Assembly (NCBI RefSeq): GCF_001544835.2
Contig: NZ_FCNX02000004.1
Span: 1 to 64,000, forward strand
Length of the DNA: 64,000 nucleotides
Origin: Caballeronia fortuita
GTDB taxonomy: Bacteria > Pseudomonadota > Gammaproteobacteria > Burkholderiales > Burkholderiaceae
Direction of reading: 5' to 3'
The notes under the pieces are model-generated. The model saw nothing but the letters and a program-made list of their open reading frames with translations, was not told where the DNA came from and did not search any database. How positions within the stretch are numbered: position 1 is the first letter of the stretch; each line of letters opens with the position of its first letter. The position numbers and the translations under genes were made by a program. Below, piece after piece: positions 53,597 to 62,675 of the stretch.

Positions 53597-54413
53597 TCCC
53601 CGTCATGCACAGCATGCGATCGACATCGCGATGATCGGCTTCGGCGCGATCGGCTCCGCGGTGTTTCGCGCGCTCGACCACGATCCGCTCGTACGCATCT
53701 CGCATGTGATCGTGCCGGAACGCGATTGCGATCACGTGCGTTCGGTGCTCGGCGATCACGTCGATGTCGTTTCGCGCGTCGATGCGCTTGCGAGTCATCC
53801 CGAGTTCGCGCTCGAATGTGCGGGACATGCCGCGCTCGTCGATCACGTCGTGCCGCTCTTGAAGTCGGGCACGGATTGCGCGGTCGCATCGATCGGTGCG
53901 CTATCGGAAGCCGGTCTGCTCGACGCGCTTTCCGATGCAGCCGACGAAGGCGCGGCCACGGTCACGCTGTTGTCGGGTGCGATCGGCGGCGTCGATGCAC
54001 TTGCCGCAGCCAAAGAAGGCGGCCTCGACGACGTGCAGTACACCGGCCGCAAGCCGCCGCTCGGCTGGCTCGGCACGCCTGCCGAAGCGCTGTGCGATCT
54101 GCAGTCGCTGACCGAAGAGAAGATCATCTTCGAAGGCAGCGCACGCGATGCAGCGCGGCTCTATCCGAAGAACGCGAATGTCGCGGCGACCATTGCGCTC
54201 GCCGGACTCGGACTCGACGGCACGCGCGTTCGTCTCATCGCCGATCCGGCTGTCGAACGCAACGTGCATCGGATCGTTGCCCGCGGCGCATTCGGTGAAA
54301 TGTCGCTGGAAATGTGCGGCAAGCCGTTGCCGTCGAATCCCAAGACATCGGCGCTGACCGCATTCAGCGCGATCCGTGCGTTGCGCAATCGCGCGGCGCG
54401 CTGCGTCATCTAA
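53589..54413 (+). CDS. nadX: Aspartate dehydrogenase-like protein
   Basis: The 274-residue protein has a Rossmann GFGAIGSAV motif (about 17-25) and the aspartate dehydrogenase signature [12 protein letters not shown] with conserved Asp and His near 220-230. Family members deaminate L-aspartate to oxaloacetate or iminoaspartate with NAD(P)+. In a catabolic operon it may act on a different amino or imino acid. It overlaps the ThDP gene by eight bases. The name is by family; the substrate is uncertain. Confidence 0.75.
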   Translation: MRDPRHAQHAIDIAMIGFGAIGSAVFRALDHDPLVRISHVIVPERDCDHVRSVLGDHVDVVSRVDALASHPEFALECAGHAALVDHVVPLLKSGTDCAVASIGALSEAGLLDALSDAADEGAATVTLLSGAIGGVDALAAAKEGGLDDVQYTGRKPPLGWLGTPAEALCDLQSLTEEKIIFEGSARDAARLYPKNANVAATIALAGLGLDGTRVRLIADPAVERNVHRIVARGAFGEMSLEMCGKPLPSNPKTSALTAFSAIRALRNRAARCVI

Positions 54414-54427
54414 GGAGCTTTTGGACG

Positions 54428-55918
54428 ATGAATCATCCCGACACTTCGCTCGTGACATCCGGCGATATCTTGATCGGCGGCGAGTGGCGCAAAGGGCGCG
54501 GCAATCAGTACACGAGCATCTATCCCGCCGATCAGTCCGTCAACGCGGAGATCAGCACCGCCAATGCCGACGACGCGCGCGAAGCCGTCGAGATCGCGGA
54601 TCGTGCCTATAGAAAGGCCGACTGGGCCGGACTGAAGCCGCATCAGCGCGCCGCCATTTTGCATCGCATCGCAAATCTGATCGAAGCGCGCCATGAAGCG
54701 CTCGCGCAATTGCAGCGCCGCGACAATGGCAAGCCGATCAGCGAAACGCGCGCGTTGGTGACGAGCGCGGCCAGCACGTTCCGCTACTTCGCAGCGTGCC
54801 TCGAAACGCTCGAAGAAGAACTCACGCCTTCGCGCGGCGACTATCTGACGATGAGCGTGCATGAACCGCTCGGCGTCATCGCCGCAATCACGCCGTGGAA
54901 TTCGCCGATCGCATCCGACGCGCAAAAGCTCGCGCCCGCGCTTGCAGCAGGCAACGCGGTCGTGCTGAAGCCCGCGGAAGTGACGCCGCTCGCATCGCTC
55001 GCACTCGCGCGCATCTGCGAGGAAGCGGGCGTGCCCAAAGGCGTCGTCAGCGTGTTGCCCGGCAAAGGCTCGGTGATCGGCGATGCGCTCGTACGTCATC
55101 CGCTCGTGAAGAAGGTCGCGTTCACGGGCGGCACCGAAGTGGGCCGCGGCATCGCGCGGCTCGCGGCGGAAAAGCTGATGCCGGTATCTCTGGAACTCGG
55201 CGGCAAATCGCCGACCATCGTCTATGCGGATGCCGATCTCGATCATGCGGTGAACGGCGTGCTGTACGGCATCTTCAGTTCATCGGGCGAATCGTGCATC
55301 GCGGGGTCGCGACTTTTCGTCGAACGCAAGGTGTATGGCGAATTCATGGCGCGTCTCGTCGATGGCGCGCGCAAGCTGCGCGTCGGCGATCCCACGCGCG
55401 AGAACACGCAGATGGGTCCGCTGATTACATCGCAGCATCGCGAGAGCATCGAACGCTATGTCGCGCTCGGTCTCGAAGAAGGCGGCACGTTATTGTGCGG
55501 TGGCGAACGGCCGACAGGCGATGGCCGCGAGAAAGGCTTCTTCTATCTGCCGACGATCATCGAAGGTCTCACGAACGACGCGCGCATGTGCCAGGAAGAA
55601 ATCTTCGGACCTGTGCTCGCCGCCCTGCCCTTCGACGACGAAGCCGCGTTGCTTAGCCAGGCAAACGACAGCGTGTTTGGCCTCGCCGCAGGCATCTGGA
55701 CGCGCGATTACAAGCGCGCATGGAACGTCGCGCGCGCGCTGAACACGGGCACGGTATGGATCAACACGTACAAGCAGTTTTCGATTTCGACGCCGTTCGG
55801 CGGCTGGAAGGACAGCGGCATGGGACGCGAGAAAGGACGCCTCGGCCTGCGCGAATACATGCAGCAAAAGAGCCTTTACTGGGGCTTGAACGATGCCCCG
55901 CTGCCGTGGGCGAACTGA
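54428..55918 (+). CDS. Aldehyde dehydrogenase
   Basis: The 496-residue enzyme has the general base glutamate in LELGGKSP and the nucleophilic cysteine in SSGESCIAGSRLF, the NAD motif FTGGTEVGR and a usual C-terminus. It belongs to the betaine/2-hydroxymuconate semialdehyde/benzaldehyde dehydrogenase cluster and oxidises an aldehyde, here probably the product of the ThDP enzyme or of ring cleavage. AAGGAG lies ten bases before the ATG. An upstream open frame to 54314 is not used. Confidence 0.9.
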   Translation: MNHPDTSLVTSGDILIGGEWRKGRGNQYTSIYPADQSVNAEISTANADDAREAVEIADRAYRKADWAGLKPHQRAAILHRIANLIEARHEALAQLQRRDNGKPISETRALVTSAASTFRYFAACLETLEEELTPSRGDYLTMSVHEPLGVIAAITPWNSPIASDAQKLAPALAAGNAVVLKPAEVTPLASLALARICEEAGVPKGVVSVLPGKGSVIGDALVRHPLVKKVAFTGGTEVGRGIARLAAEKLMPVSLELGGKSPTIVYADADLDHAVNGVLYGIFSSSGESCIAGSRLFVERKVYGEFMARLVDGARKLRVGDPTRENTQMGPLITSQHRESIERYVALGLEEGGTLLCGGERPTGDGREKGFFYLPTIIEGLTNDARMCQEEIFGPVLAALPFDDEAALLSQANDSVFGLAAGIWTRDYKRAWNVARALNTGTVWINTYKQFSISTPFGGWKDSGMGREKGRLGLREYMQQKSLYWGLNDAPLPWAN

Positions 55919-55928
55919 AGGAGTTGCC

Positions 55929-56894
55929 ATGACGATTCTCGGCATTGAACGCATCACATATGGCGTAACCGATCTCGACACCTGCCGGCGCTTCTTCGCC
56001 GACTGGGGTTTGAAGGAAGTCGCGCACGATGAAACGCGCGCGCGTTTCGAGACGCTCAACGGCTGCGAAGTGCTGCTCGCCCTCGCCGACGATCCCGCAC
56101 TTCCGCCGGCCTTCGAAGGCGGTCCGACGCTGCGCGAAGTCACGTGGTCCGTCGCGACGCGCGCCGAACTCGACGCATTGCGCGGACGCTTCGCGGGCCA
56201 GCCCGGACATATCGAAACCGACGATGCGGTCGGTTGCATCGATCCGAACGGCATGGCGATTCGCGTCGAAGTGACGAAGAAGCGCGACATCGACCTGAAA
56301 GGCTCGCCTTCGAACGTGTGGGGCAACGCGCTGCGTATCGATACGCCGAGCCCTGTTTATGAACGCGCGGAGCCGGTCGAAGTGGGACATGTCGTGTTCT
56401 TCACGAACTGCGTCGCGGAGCAGGAGAAGTTCTATCACGAGCTGCTCGGCTTCGAGACATCGGATCGCTATCCGGGACGCGGCGCGTTCATGCGTTGCGC
56501 GCCGCACGGCGGACATCACGATCTCTTTCTTCTGCAACTGCCCGACGGCAAACGCGGCCTGAATCACGTCGCGTTCACCGTGCGCGATATCCACGAAGTC
56601 TTCGGCGGCGGCCTGCATATCAGCCGCTGCGGATGGACGACGCAACTCGGGCCAGGACGTCATCCGGTTTCATCGGCGTACTTCTGGTACTTCAGGAATC
56701 CGGCGGGCGGTCTCATCGAGTATTACGCCGATGAGGACGTGCTCACGCCCGAATGGCAGCCGCGCGACTTCGAACCGGGTCCGACCGTATTCGCCGAATG
56801 GGCCGTCGATGGCGGTCTCGACGGCAACACGCGCCGCCAGAAGGATGCGAAGGCGCCCGAAGGCAAGTTCATGACGGAGCGTAAAAATGGCTGA
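55929..56894 (+). CDS. Type I extradiol ring-cleavage dioxygenase (VOC)
   Basis: The 321-residue protein has two VOC (vicinal oxygen chelate) domains. By my count, iron ligands are H154 (EVGHVV), H213 (LNHVAF) and E264 (LIEYYA), the same spacing as catechol 2,3-dioxygenase. The second-sphere residues H196/H197, H245 and Y254 also match the H199, H246 and Y255 of that enzyme. It should cleave a catechol-type ring next to the hydroxyl groups. An AAGGAG site precedes the ATG. It overlaps the reductase gene by eight bases. Confidence 0.85.
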   Translation: MTILGIERITYGVTDLDTCRRFFADWGLKEVAHDETRARFETLNGCEVLLALADDPALPPAFEGGPTLREVTWSVATRAELDALRGRFAGQPGHIETDDAVGCIDPNGMAIRVEVTKKRDIDLKGSPSNVWGNALRIDTPSPVYERAEPVEVGHVVFFTNCVAEQEKFYHELLGFETSDRYPGRGAFMRCAPHGGHHDLFLLQLPDGKRGLNHVAFTVRDIHEVFGGGLHISRCGWTTQLGPGRHPVSSAYFWYFRNPAGGLIEYYADEDVLTPEWQPRDFEPGPTVFAEWAVDGGLDGNTRRQKDAKAPEGKFMTERKNG

Positions 56895-58104
56895 TCTCCA
56901 GACAGTCGTCGTGATCGGCGGCGGGCAGGCGGCGGGATGGATTGTGAAGACCTTGCGCAAGGAAGGCTTCGACGGCCGCCTCGTGATGATCGCCGATGAA
57001 ATTCATCTGCCTTATGAACGTCCGCCTTTGTCGAAGGCCGTGCTTGCGGGCGAAGCGGATATCGACACGGTGCGTATCGTCGATCACGATGCCTTCGCCG
57101 AGCTGAACGTCGAAGCGTGGCAGCCGGAATGCGCAACATCGATCGATCGCGATGCGCGCATCGTGCGAACGGCGAGCGGGCGCGAAGTGCAGTACGACCG
57201 GCTCGTCATCGCGACGGGCGGCGCGGCGCGGCGTCTGCCCGACGCGATGGTCAAGACATCGCATCTCGCCTATCTGCGCACGCTCGACGATGCGGTTCAT
57301 ATCGGCAAGCGTCTGCGCGAAAGTCATAGCAAGCGTCTCGTCGTGATCGGCGGCGGATGGATCGGTCTCGAAGTCGCGGCGACCGCCAGAAAGCTCGGCG
57401 TAGACGTGACGGTGATCGAAGGCGCGCCGCGTTTGTGCGGACGTTCGGTGCCCGAGAGCGTGTCGGCGTTTTTGTTGAAGCTGCATCGCAATCACGGTGT
57501 CGATGTGCGGCTGAATGCATCGCTTGCATCGCTCGAAGATAACCAGCAAGGCGTGCGCGCTCTATTGGCGGATGGCACGTTCGTCGACGCCGATTTCGCC
57601 GTCGCGGGCATCGGGCTGAAGCCGCACACGGCGGTTGCGGAGAGCGCGGGCATCGAATGCAACGACGGCATCGTCGTCGACGAATTCGGCGCAACCAATG
57701 ATGAACACGTGTTCGCTTGCGGCGATGTGGCCAATCATCCGAACGCGTGGCTCAAGCGCCGCGTGCGTCTCGAATCGTGGGCAAACGCGCAGAACCAGGC
57801 CATCGCGACCGCGCGCGCGGTGCTCGGCGCGCGCACGCCGTATGCGGAGATTCCGTGGTTCTGGTCGGATCAATACGACGTGAACCTGCAGATTCTCGGC
57901 GACGTTCCGCCCGGCGCGACGCCTGTCGTTCGCGGCGATCTGGACGCGCGCCGCGCATCGCTGTTCTTCTTCGAGGGCGATGTACTGCGCGGCGTCATCG
58001 CGATCAACGCGACGCGCGATCTCAAGGTCGCAAAGAAATGGATGAGCCAGGGGCGCGCGGTCGATATCGCGACGCTCGCGGATACGGCGAAAGCACTCGC
58101 ATAA
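56887..58104 (+). CDS. FAD-dependent ferredoxin reductase
   Basis: The 405-residue flavoprotein has FAD motif VIGGGQAAG, NAD motif VIGGGWIGLEVA (about 155), and the second FAD motif FACGDVA, followed by a C-terminal reductase domain. It matches reductases of dioxygenase systems (BphA4/TodA, putidaredoxin reductase type). It likely transfers NADH electrons to the ferredoxin at 46389, giving a complete three-component Rieske system although reductase and oxygenase genes are 9 kb apart. It overlaps the extradiol gene by eight bases. Confidence 0.9.
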   Translation: MADLQTVVVIGGGQAAGWIVKTLRKEGFDGRLVMIADEIHLPYERPPLSKAVLAGEADIDTVRIVDHDAFAELNVEAWQPECATSIDRDARIVRTASGREVQYDRLVIATGGAARRLPDAMVKTSHLAYLRTLDDAVHIGKRLRESHSKRLVVIGGGWIGLEVAATARKLGVDVTVIEGAPRLCGRSVPESVSAFLLKLHRNHGVDVRLNASLASLEDNQQGVRALLADGTFVDADFAVAGIGLKPHTAVAESAGIECNDGIVVDEFGATNDEHVFACGDVANHPNAWLKRRVRLESWANAQNQAIATARAVLGARTPYAEIPWFWSDQYDVNLQILGDVPPGATPVVRGDLDARRASLFFFEGDVLRGVIAINATRDLKVAKKWMSQGRAVDIATLADTAKALA

Positions 58105-58123
58105 CACATTGACGGGAGCAGGC

Positions 58124-59551
58124 ATGAGAAGCATGAGCAACACGGCGGTCGAGCACGGCGGCTCGGCCACGACAGTCGCCGATGCGGCTGCGGCCGCTCA
58201 AGCGGTCACGAAGGGATCGATCATCGCGCGCATTGAACGTCTGCCCGCCAATGCGATGCAGGTGCGCGCGCGTATCCTGATCGGCGCGGCCACTTTCTTC
58301 GACGGCTTCGATGTCATCGTCATCGCGGCGACGCTGCCGCTGCTCATCCAGAAATGGGGGCTCACGCCGGGGCAGATCGGCTTTCTGATCGCGTCGGGAT
58401 CGATCGGGCAATTGATCGGCGCGTTCCTGTTTCCGTCGCTCGCGGAGCGCTTCGGGCGCGTGCGTTCGATCGCGTGGAGCTCGGGCATCATCGGGCTGAC
58501 GAGCATCGCGTGCGGCTTCGCGCCATCGTTCGCGGTGTTCGTTGCGCTGCGTATCGTGCAGGGGCTCGGGCTCGGCGGTGAGTTGCCGGTCGCGGCGACG
58601 TACATCAACGAGATCACGCGCGCGCATGGACGCGGGCGTTTCGTGCTGCTCTACGAGATCGTGTTTCCGATTGGCCTGCTGGCATCGAATGCGCTCGGCG
58701 CGTGGATCGTGCCGCGCTTCGGCTGGGAAGCGATGTATTTCATCGGCGGCATACCGCTCGTGCTGTTCTTCATGCTGCGCACGCTGGTGCCGGAATCGCC
58801 GCGCTGGCTCGGTGAACGCGGCCGCATGCGCGAAGCGGGCGATGCGCTCTGCGCATTCGAGGCGACCGTGAAGCAGCCGCTGCCGCCGCTCGGCAATCTC
58901 GCCGAATTCGAAGCGATGGCGAATCGTCATCCGAAGCGGCGTCGTCTCGATCTGATCGGACCGGCGTATCTGAAGCGCACGATTGCTGTCGCGCTGTTGT
59001 GGATGACGTGCGGCGTGCTGCAATACGGTCTTTCCACGTGGCTGCCGACGATCTACAAGACCGTCTATCACGCGCCGTTGCAGCTTGCGTTGAATCTTGC
59101 GGTGGCGGCATCGGTGCTCGGCGTGATCGGCTCGCTGACGTGCGCGCTGATCGTCGACAAGGTCGGGCGCAAGCCGGTCATCAACTGGTCGTTCGTGTTA
59201 TGCGCGGTGTCGCTGGTGTGCGCGGGTGTGTTCGTCACGCAATCGGTGTATGTGGTTGCGACGTTCTGTGCGTTCGCGCTCGGGTTCATGGCTTGCGGGT
59301 TCATCACCGCCTATGTTTATACGCCGGAGTTGTATCCGACGAGCATTCGCGCTTTTGGATGCGGTCTGGGCGGTGCGTGGCTCAAGATCGCGGCGATTTT
59401 CGCGCCGGCGCTCGTCGGCAAGACCTTGATGGGCGGGAACATGGATGTCGCGTTTTATGCGCTCGCGGTCGTGCCGGTGATTGCGGCGGCGGCGGTGCAT
59501 TTCATGGGGATCGAGACGAAGGGGAAGGTGTTGGAGCAGTTGGAGGTTTGA
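58124..59551 (+). CDS. MFS aromatic-acid:H+ symporter (AAHS type)
   Basis: The 475-residue inner-membrane transporter has twelve helices with the AAHS loop features (DGFDVIVIAATLPLLIQKWG in helix 1, SLAERFGRVRSIAW in loop 2-3). Members import 4-hydroxybenzoate, protocatechuate, vanillate or related aromatic acids. It is the last gene of the operon and is followed by a terminator. GGGAG stands before the ATG at 58124; an ATG three codons later is a possible alternative. An aromatic acid is the likely substrate. Confidence 0.85.
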   Translation: MRSMSNTAVEHGGSATTVADAAAAAQAVTKGSIIARIERLPANAMQVRARILIGAATFFDGFDVIVIAATLPLLIQKWGLTPGQIGFLIASGSIGQLIGAFLFPSLAERFGRVRSIAWSSGIIGLTSIACGFAPSFAVFVALRIVQGLGLGGELPVAATYINEITRAHGRGRFVLLYEIVFPIGLLASNALGAWIVPRFGWEAMYFIGGIPLVLFFMLRTLVPESPRWLGERGRMREAGDALCAFEATVKQPLPPLGNLAEFEAMANRHPKRRRLDLIGPAYLKRTIAVALLWMTCGVLQYGLSTWLPTIYKTVYHAPLQLALNLAVAASVLGVIGSLTCALIVDKVGRKPVINWSFVLCAVSLVCAGVFVTQSVYVVATFCAFALGFMACGFITAYVYTPELYPTSIRAFGCGLGGAWLKIAAIFAPALVGKTLMGGNMDVAFYALAVVPVIAAAAVHFMGIETKGKVLEQLEV

Positions 59552-59583
59552 GAGATCTTGTCTTCATTGAGGCTTGAAGAAGA

Positions 59584-59619
59584 AACGCCGGAGCGTCCCT
59601 CGAGCCGCTCCGGCGTTTT
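59584..59619 (+). terminator. Bidirectional terminator at the end of the catabolic operon
   Basis: A perfect 12-base stem (AACGCCGGAGCG / CGCTCCGGCGTT, 59584-59595 with 59606-59617) with a ten-base loop is followed by TTTTAAT on the plus strand and by TCTTCTTC on the minus strand. It ends the 14-gene operon and also lies 40 bases beyond the tssM fragment read from the other side. It is nearly identical (31 of 34 bases) to the terminator after tssC at 60494. Confidence 0.9.
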
Positions 59620-59659
59620 AATAACCGCTACCGCAAACAATGGTACAAGCCCGCATGCA

Positions 59660-60238
59660 TCAGTTCGCCCCCGGCAACGGAACGCCAACCTTCTGCGCGA
59701 CTGCCCATGCACCCGGCGGCAAGGGCGGCGGCGTCGGTCCGGCAGCCTTCTCGGCGAGCGTCTTCGTCACGAAGATGCGCGAGGGCAGCGTAAAGTGACG
59801 GAGCGCCAGCACGTCAAGCGGACCCGCGCCCGCTTCGGCGCGCAACTGCACCGAGAGTAAGGGCCCCGCACCCTGGTCCGGCGTCCACGACAGCAGGTAG
59901 CGCGCATTATCCTGTTGTGTGACTGTCGCGCGCTCGAGCAGCCGGATGAATGCGAAGCGCCCCTGCGAGTACATCGTCGAACGCAAGCCGCCTTCCTCCG
60001 TCTCCCACTGAAGCTGCGCGTTGTTATCCAGCGCTTGCCCCGGCCATTCGAACGGCACCCACTGTTCCATCTGATTGAACTAGTGGAGTTGCTGATCCGA
60101 TGAAATCAGCCTCATGTCCGTGATGCCCGGCGTCGCTACGCCTTGCAACTCGAAGCGCACGTGTGCATCGCCCGACGGGAAGAGCGCAGTCGAAACGTGG
60201 GTAAGCTTGTTGAGCGCCGTGAGGAGTTTCGGATCGTA
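59660..60238 (-). pseudogene. tssM: tssM 3' fragment with in-frame amber stop
   Basis: The minus strand encodes the C-terminal domain of TssM/IcmF, the type VI secretion inner-membrane protein. The frame is continuous from codon TAC at 60238 to the TGA at 59660, 193 codons. Diagnostic sequences are LNKLTHVSTALFPSG, DQQLH*FNQMEQW and VPFEWPGQ, LGAGPL-like AGAGPLDVLALRHFTLP. A TAG at 60082-60080 replaces the expected Tyr before FNQ. There is no start or upstream domain. A true tssM begins at 63861, so this is a leftover or partial duplication. The 255 bases from 60239 to 60493 hold no recognised gene. Confidence 0.85.
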
Positions 60239-60493
60239 CCTTTGATCACACACGCGGGCAACATTCGTTCAGTCATGCGCTGTGTGCCTCTGCCTCGTTC
60301 ACGAAGCCCACGGATTTCATTCTTTTGCCGAACTCCTCACGCTGCTTATTTGCACTCCAAGGCGGACTGTCCGGTGATCTTCCGAGCCAACATTTCTCCA
60401 TCTAACAAAAATGACTCGTCTTGCCTGCCGAACCGGAATCCCGGTCGGCCGAAATGCAAGAGCTGCCGCTCCTGTGCGCGCCGGTCGAACCAT

Positions 60494-60532
60494 AAAAAAA
60501 CGCCGGAGCGGCCCTCGAGCCACTCCAGCGTT
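60494..60532 (-). terminator. Terminator after tssC
   Basis: On the minus strand a 13-base stem with two mismatches (60499-60511 with 60520-60532) and an eight-base loop precedes seven T residues (60500-60494). It is 22 bases beyond the tssC stop. It is a near copy of the one at 59584. Confidence 0.85.
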
Positions 60533-60554
60533 CCAGCAGAAGCTACGCAGCCAA

Positions 60555-62108
60555 TCAGCTCTTCGCCTTAGGCATCTGCGAAACCAGCGACAGGCCAATA
60601 TCCATCCCTTCCACCTGGAAATGCGGCACGATGAAAAGCTTGATGCGGAAGAAGCCCGGATTGTCTTCGATGTCCTCCACCATCACCTTCGCCTCGCGCA
60701 GCGGATGCGATGCCTGCAGTTCGTCGCCCGGATCCTTCATCTCGGTGACGAGACCCTTGATCCAGTTGTTCAGTTCCAGCTCGAGCAGACGCCGGTCCTT
60801 CGTGGTGCCGATGTTCTCGCGCTGAATCAGTTTCAGGTAATGCGCAATGCGCGACAGCAGGAAGATGTACGGCAGACGCGCGTTGATGCGGCTGTTCGCG
60901 GTCGCTTCCTTGGTCTCGTACAGCGCGGGCTTCTGCGTCGAGTTCGCCGAGAAGAAGCACGCGAAATCGTGATTCTTGTAGAACGAGAGCGGAATGAAGC
61001 CGAGGTTCGCGAATTCGAACTCACGCGTCTCGGGAATCAGAACTTCGGTGGGGATCTTCGGCTGCACGCCGGTTCCGAGGTCGTACAGATGCACCGGCAG
61101 GTCTTCCACCTTGCCGCCCGCCTGCGGACCGCGAATCTGCACGCACCAGCCGTTGTTCACGAAGCTGCGCGTCATGTTCGCCGCAAAGGCGAACGATGCG
61201 TTCACCCAGAGATAACGATCATGGTCCGGTCCCTTGACCTGCTCTTCGTAATTGAAAGCGCGCACGGGCGTCGTGTCCTTGCCGTACGGCAGGCGGCCGA
61301 GCACGCGCGGCATCACGAGGCCGACGTATCGCGCATCGTCCGTGTCGCGGAAGCTCTTCCACTTGATGTACTCCGCGCGATCGAAGTAGTTGCCGATGTC
61401 CTGAATCGCCGCGACTTCTTCCATCGACTTCTTGCCGAAGAACGCCGCGCCCACCGAGCCGATGAACGGCATGTGCGCCGCCGCCGCGACCTTCGAGATG
61501 TTGCGCAACAACGCCACGTCTTGCGCCGAGTTCGCGAATTCGAAGTCGCTGACGAGCGCGCTGATCGGCTGGCCGCCCGGGGTGTCGTATTCCTCGATGT
61601 ACGTCAGGCGATACAGCCCGCTCTGAATGAGTTCCGGCGCGTCCTCGAAGTCGCGGATCAGCGCATCCTTCGACACGTCCAGCACTTCGATACGCGTGTT
61701 CTTGCGGAAATCCGTGCGCGACACGAGCATCTTCAGACCGCGCCAGCGGCCTTCCAACGCCTGGAACTCCGGGTTGTGCATCACTGAATCGAGCTGACGG
61801 CTGATCTGGCGATCAAGTTGCCCGATGAAGAAATCGAGCAGCGACTTGTCGAGGCGATCCACGGGCTTGCTCGTCTGCGCGACGAGATCGAGGAACGCGC
61901 CCATGCCACGCGCAAGGCGTTCGTCGGCGGATGCTTCGGAAAGCATGTCGTTGTCGCGGAATGCTTCGAGCGGGCGCGCTTGCACCACCGGACTCAGGTT
62001 GATCTTGTTGCAAAGCGACGCATAGACGCTGTCGCCGTACGACTCTTGCGGCGCATCGAGCACGACGGTTTCGCCTGCGGCGCTCGCGCGGACTTCTTTC
62101 TTACTCAT
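60555..62108 (-). CDS. tssC: Type VI secretion sheath large subunit
   Basis: The 517-residue protein is TssC (VipB/ImpC), which with TssB forms the contractile sheath of the secretion tail. Conserved family stretches are ALEGRWRGLKMLVSRT, FEDAPELIQSGLYRL, GQPISALVSDFEF and PFSHNNW-like FVNNGWCVQIRGPQ. Length is within the family range. It follows tssB with 54 bases between. A terminator follows directly, and no hcp or tssE gene lies after it. Confidence 0.95.
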   Translation of the reverse strand: MSKKEVRASAAGETVVLDAPQESYGDSVYASLCNKINLSPVVQARPLEAFRDNDMLSEASADERLARGMGAFLDLVAQTSKPVDRLDKSLLDFFIGQLDRQISRQLDSVMHNPEFQALEGRWRGLKMLVSRTDFRKNTRIEVLDVSKDALIRDFEDAPELIQSGLYRLTYIEEYDTPGGQPISALVSDFEFANSAQDVALLRNISKVAAAAHMPFIGSVGAAFFGKKSMEEVAAIQDIGNYFDRAEYIKWKSFRDTDDARYVGLVMPRVLGRLPYGKDTTPVRAFNYEEQVKGPDHDRYLWVNASFAFAANMTRSFVNNGWCVQIRGPQAGGKVEDLPVHLYDLGTGVQPKIPTEVLIPETREFEFANLGFIPLSFYKNHDFACFFSANSTQKPALYETKEATANSRINARLPYIFLLSRIAHYLKLIQRENIGTTKDRRLLELELNNWIKGLVTEMKDPGDELQASHPLREAKVMVEDIEDNPGFFRIKLFIVPHFQVEGMDIGLSLVSQMPKAKS

Positions 62109-62162
62109 TGTTTGTCCTGTCTGGAATGCTTGTCAGTTGAAGCGTGAGAAAGGCGGCCGGAA

Positions 62163-62675
62163 TCAGGCCTGGCCTTCCGGCTGCGTCGCCGCCGTGGCGA
62201 TCTGCGAAAGCTCGCCGCGCAGCTTGTCGGAGAGTTCCTTGTTCTTCAGGATCTTTTCGAACTCTCGACGGAACGTGCCGTTGTCGAGCAGGTTCGACTT
62301 CAGATCGCGTAGCAGATTGCGCACGGCGAGCAGCGCCTGCAATTCAGGAATCTGACGCGCCACCTGTTCGGGCTCGAAGTCCTTCATCGAACGGAAGGAG
62401 AGGTTCACCGGCAGCTCGGAGCCATCGTTCGCGAGCGTGTTCTCGGCGGCGAATTTCAGGTCCGGCGCGTGATCGGCGAGGACAGCGTCGAAGTTATTCT
62501 TGTCGATGTTGACTTTTTTGCGCTCGGAAAGCGGCGCCTGTTCGCGCCCCGCGCTGAAATCGCCTGCGACCAAAAGTTTCAGCGGCAATTCGACCTTCTT
62601 TTGCGCGCCGCCGGTGTGCAGATCGAGCGTGATCGAAACACGGCTCTTGGGAATTTCTCTGTGGAAGCTATCCAT
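62163..62675 (-). CDS. tssB: Type VI secretion sheath small subunit
   Basis: The 170-residue protein is TssB (VipA/ImpB). It starts MDSFHREIPKSRVSITLDLH, then LPLKLLVAGDF and a C-terminal domain with LLAVRNLLRDLKSNLLDN. TssB and TssC assemble the sheath. An AAGGA site lies before the ATG at 62675; the preceding codon TTG is not used. It is the first gene of the minus-strand operon. Confidence 0.95.
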   Translation of the reverse strand: MDSFHREIPKSRVSITLDLHTGGAQKKVELPLKLLVAGDFSAGREQAPLSERKKVNIDKNNFDAVLADHAPDLKFAAENTLANDGSELPVNLSFRSMKDFEPEQVARQIPELQALLAVRNLLRDLKSNLLDNGTFRREFEKILKNKELSDKLRGELSQIATAATQPEGQA

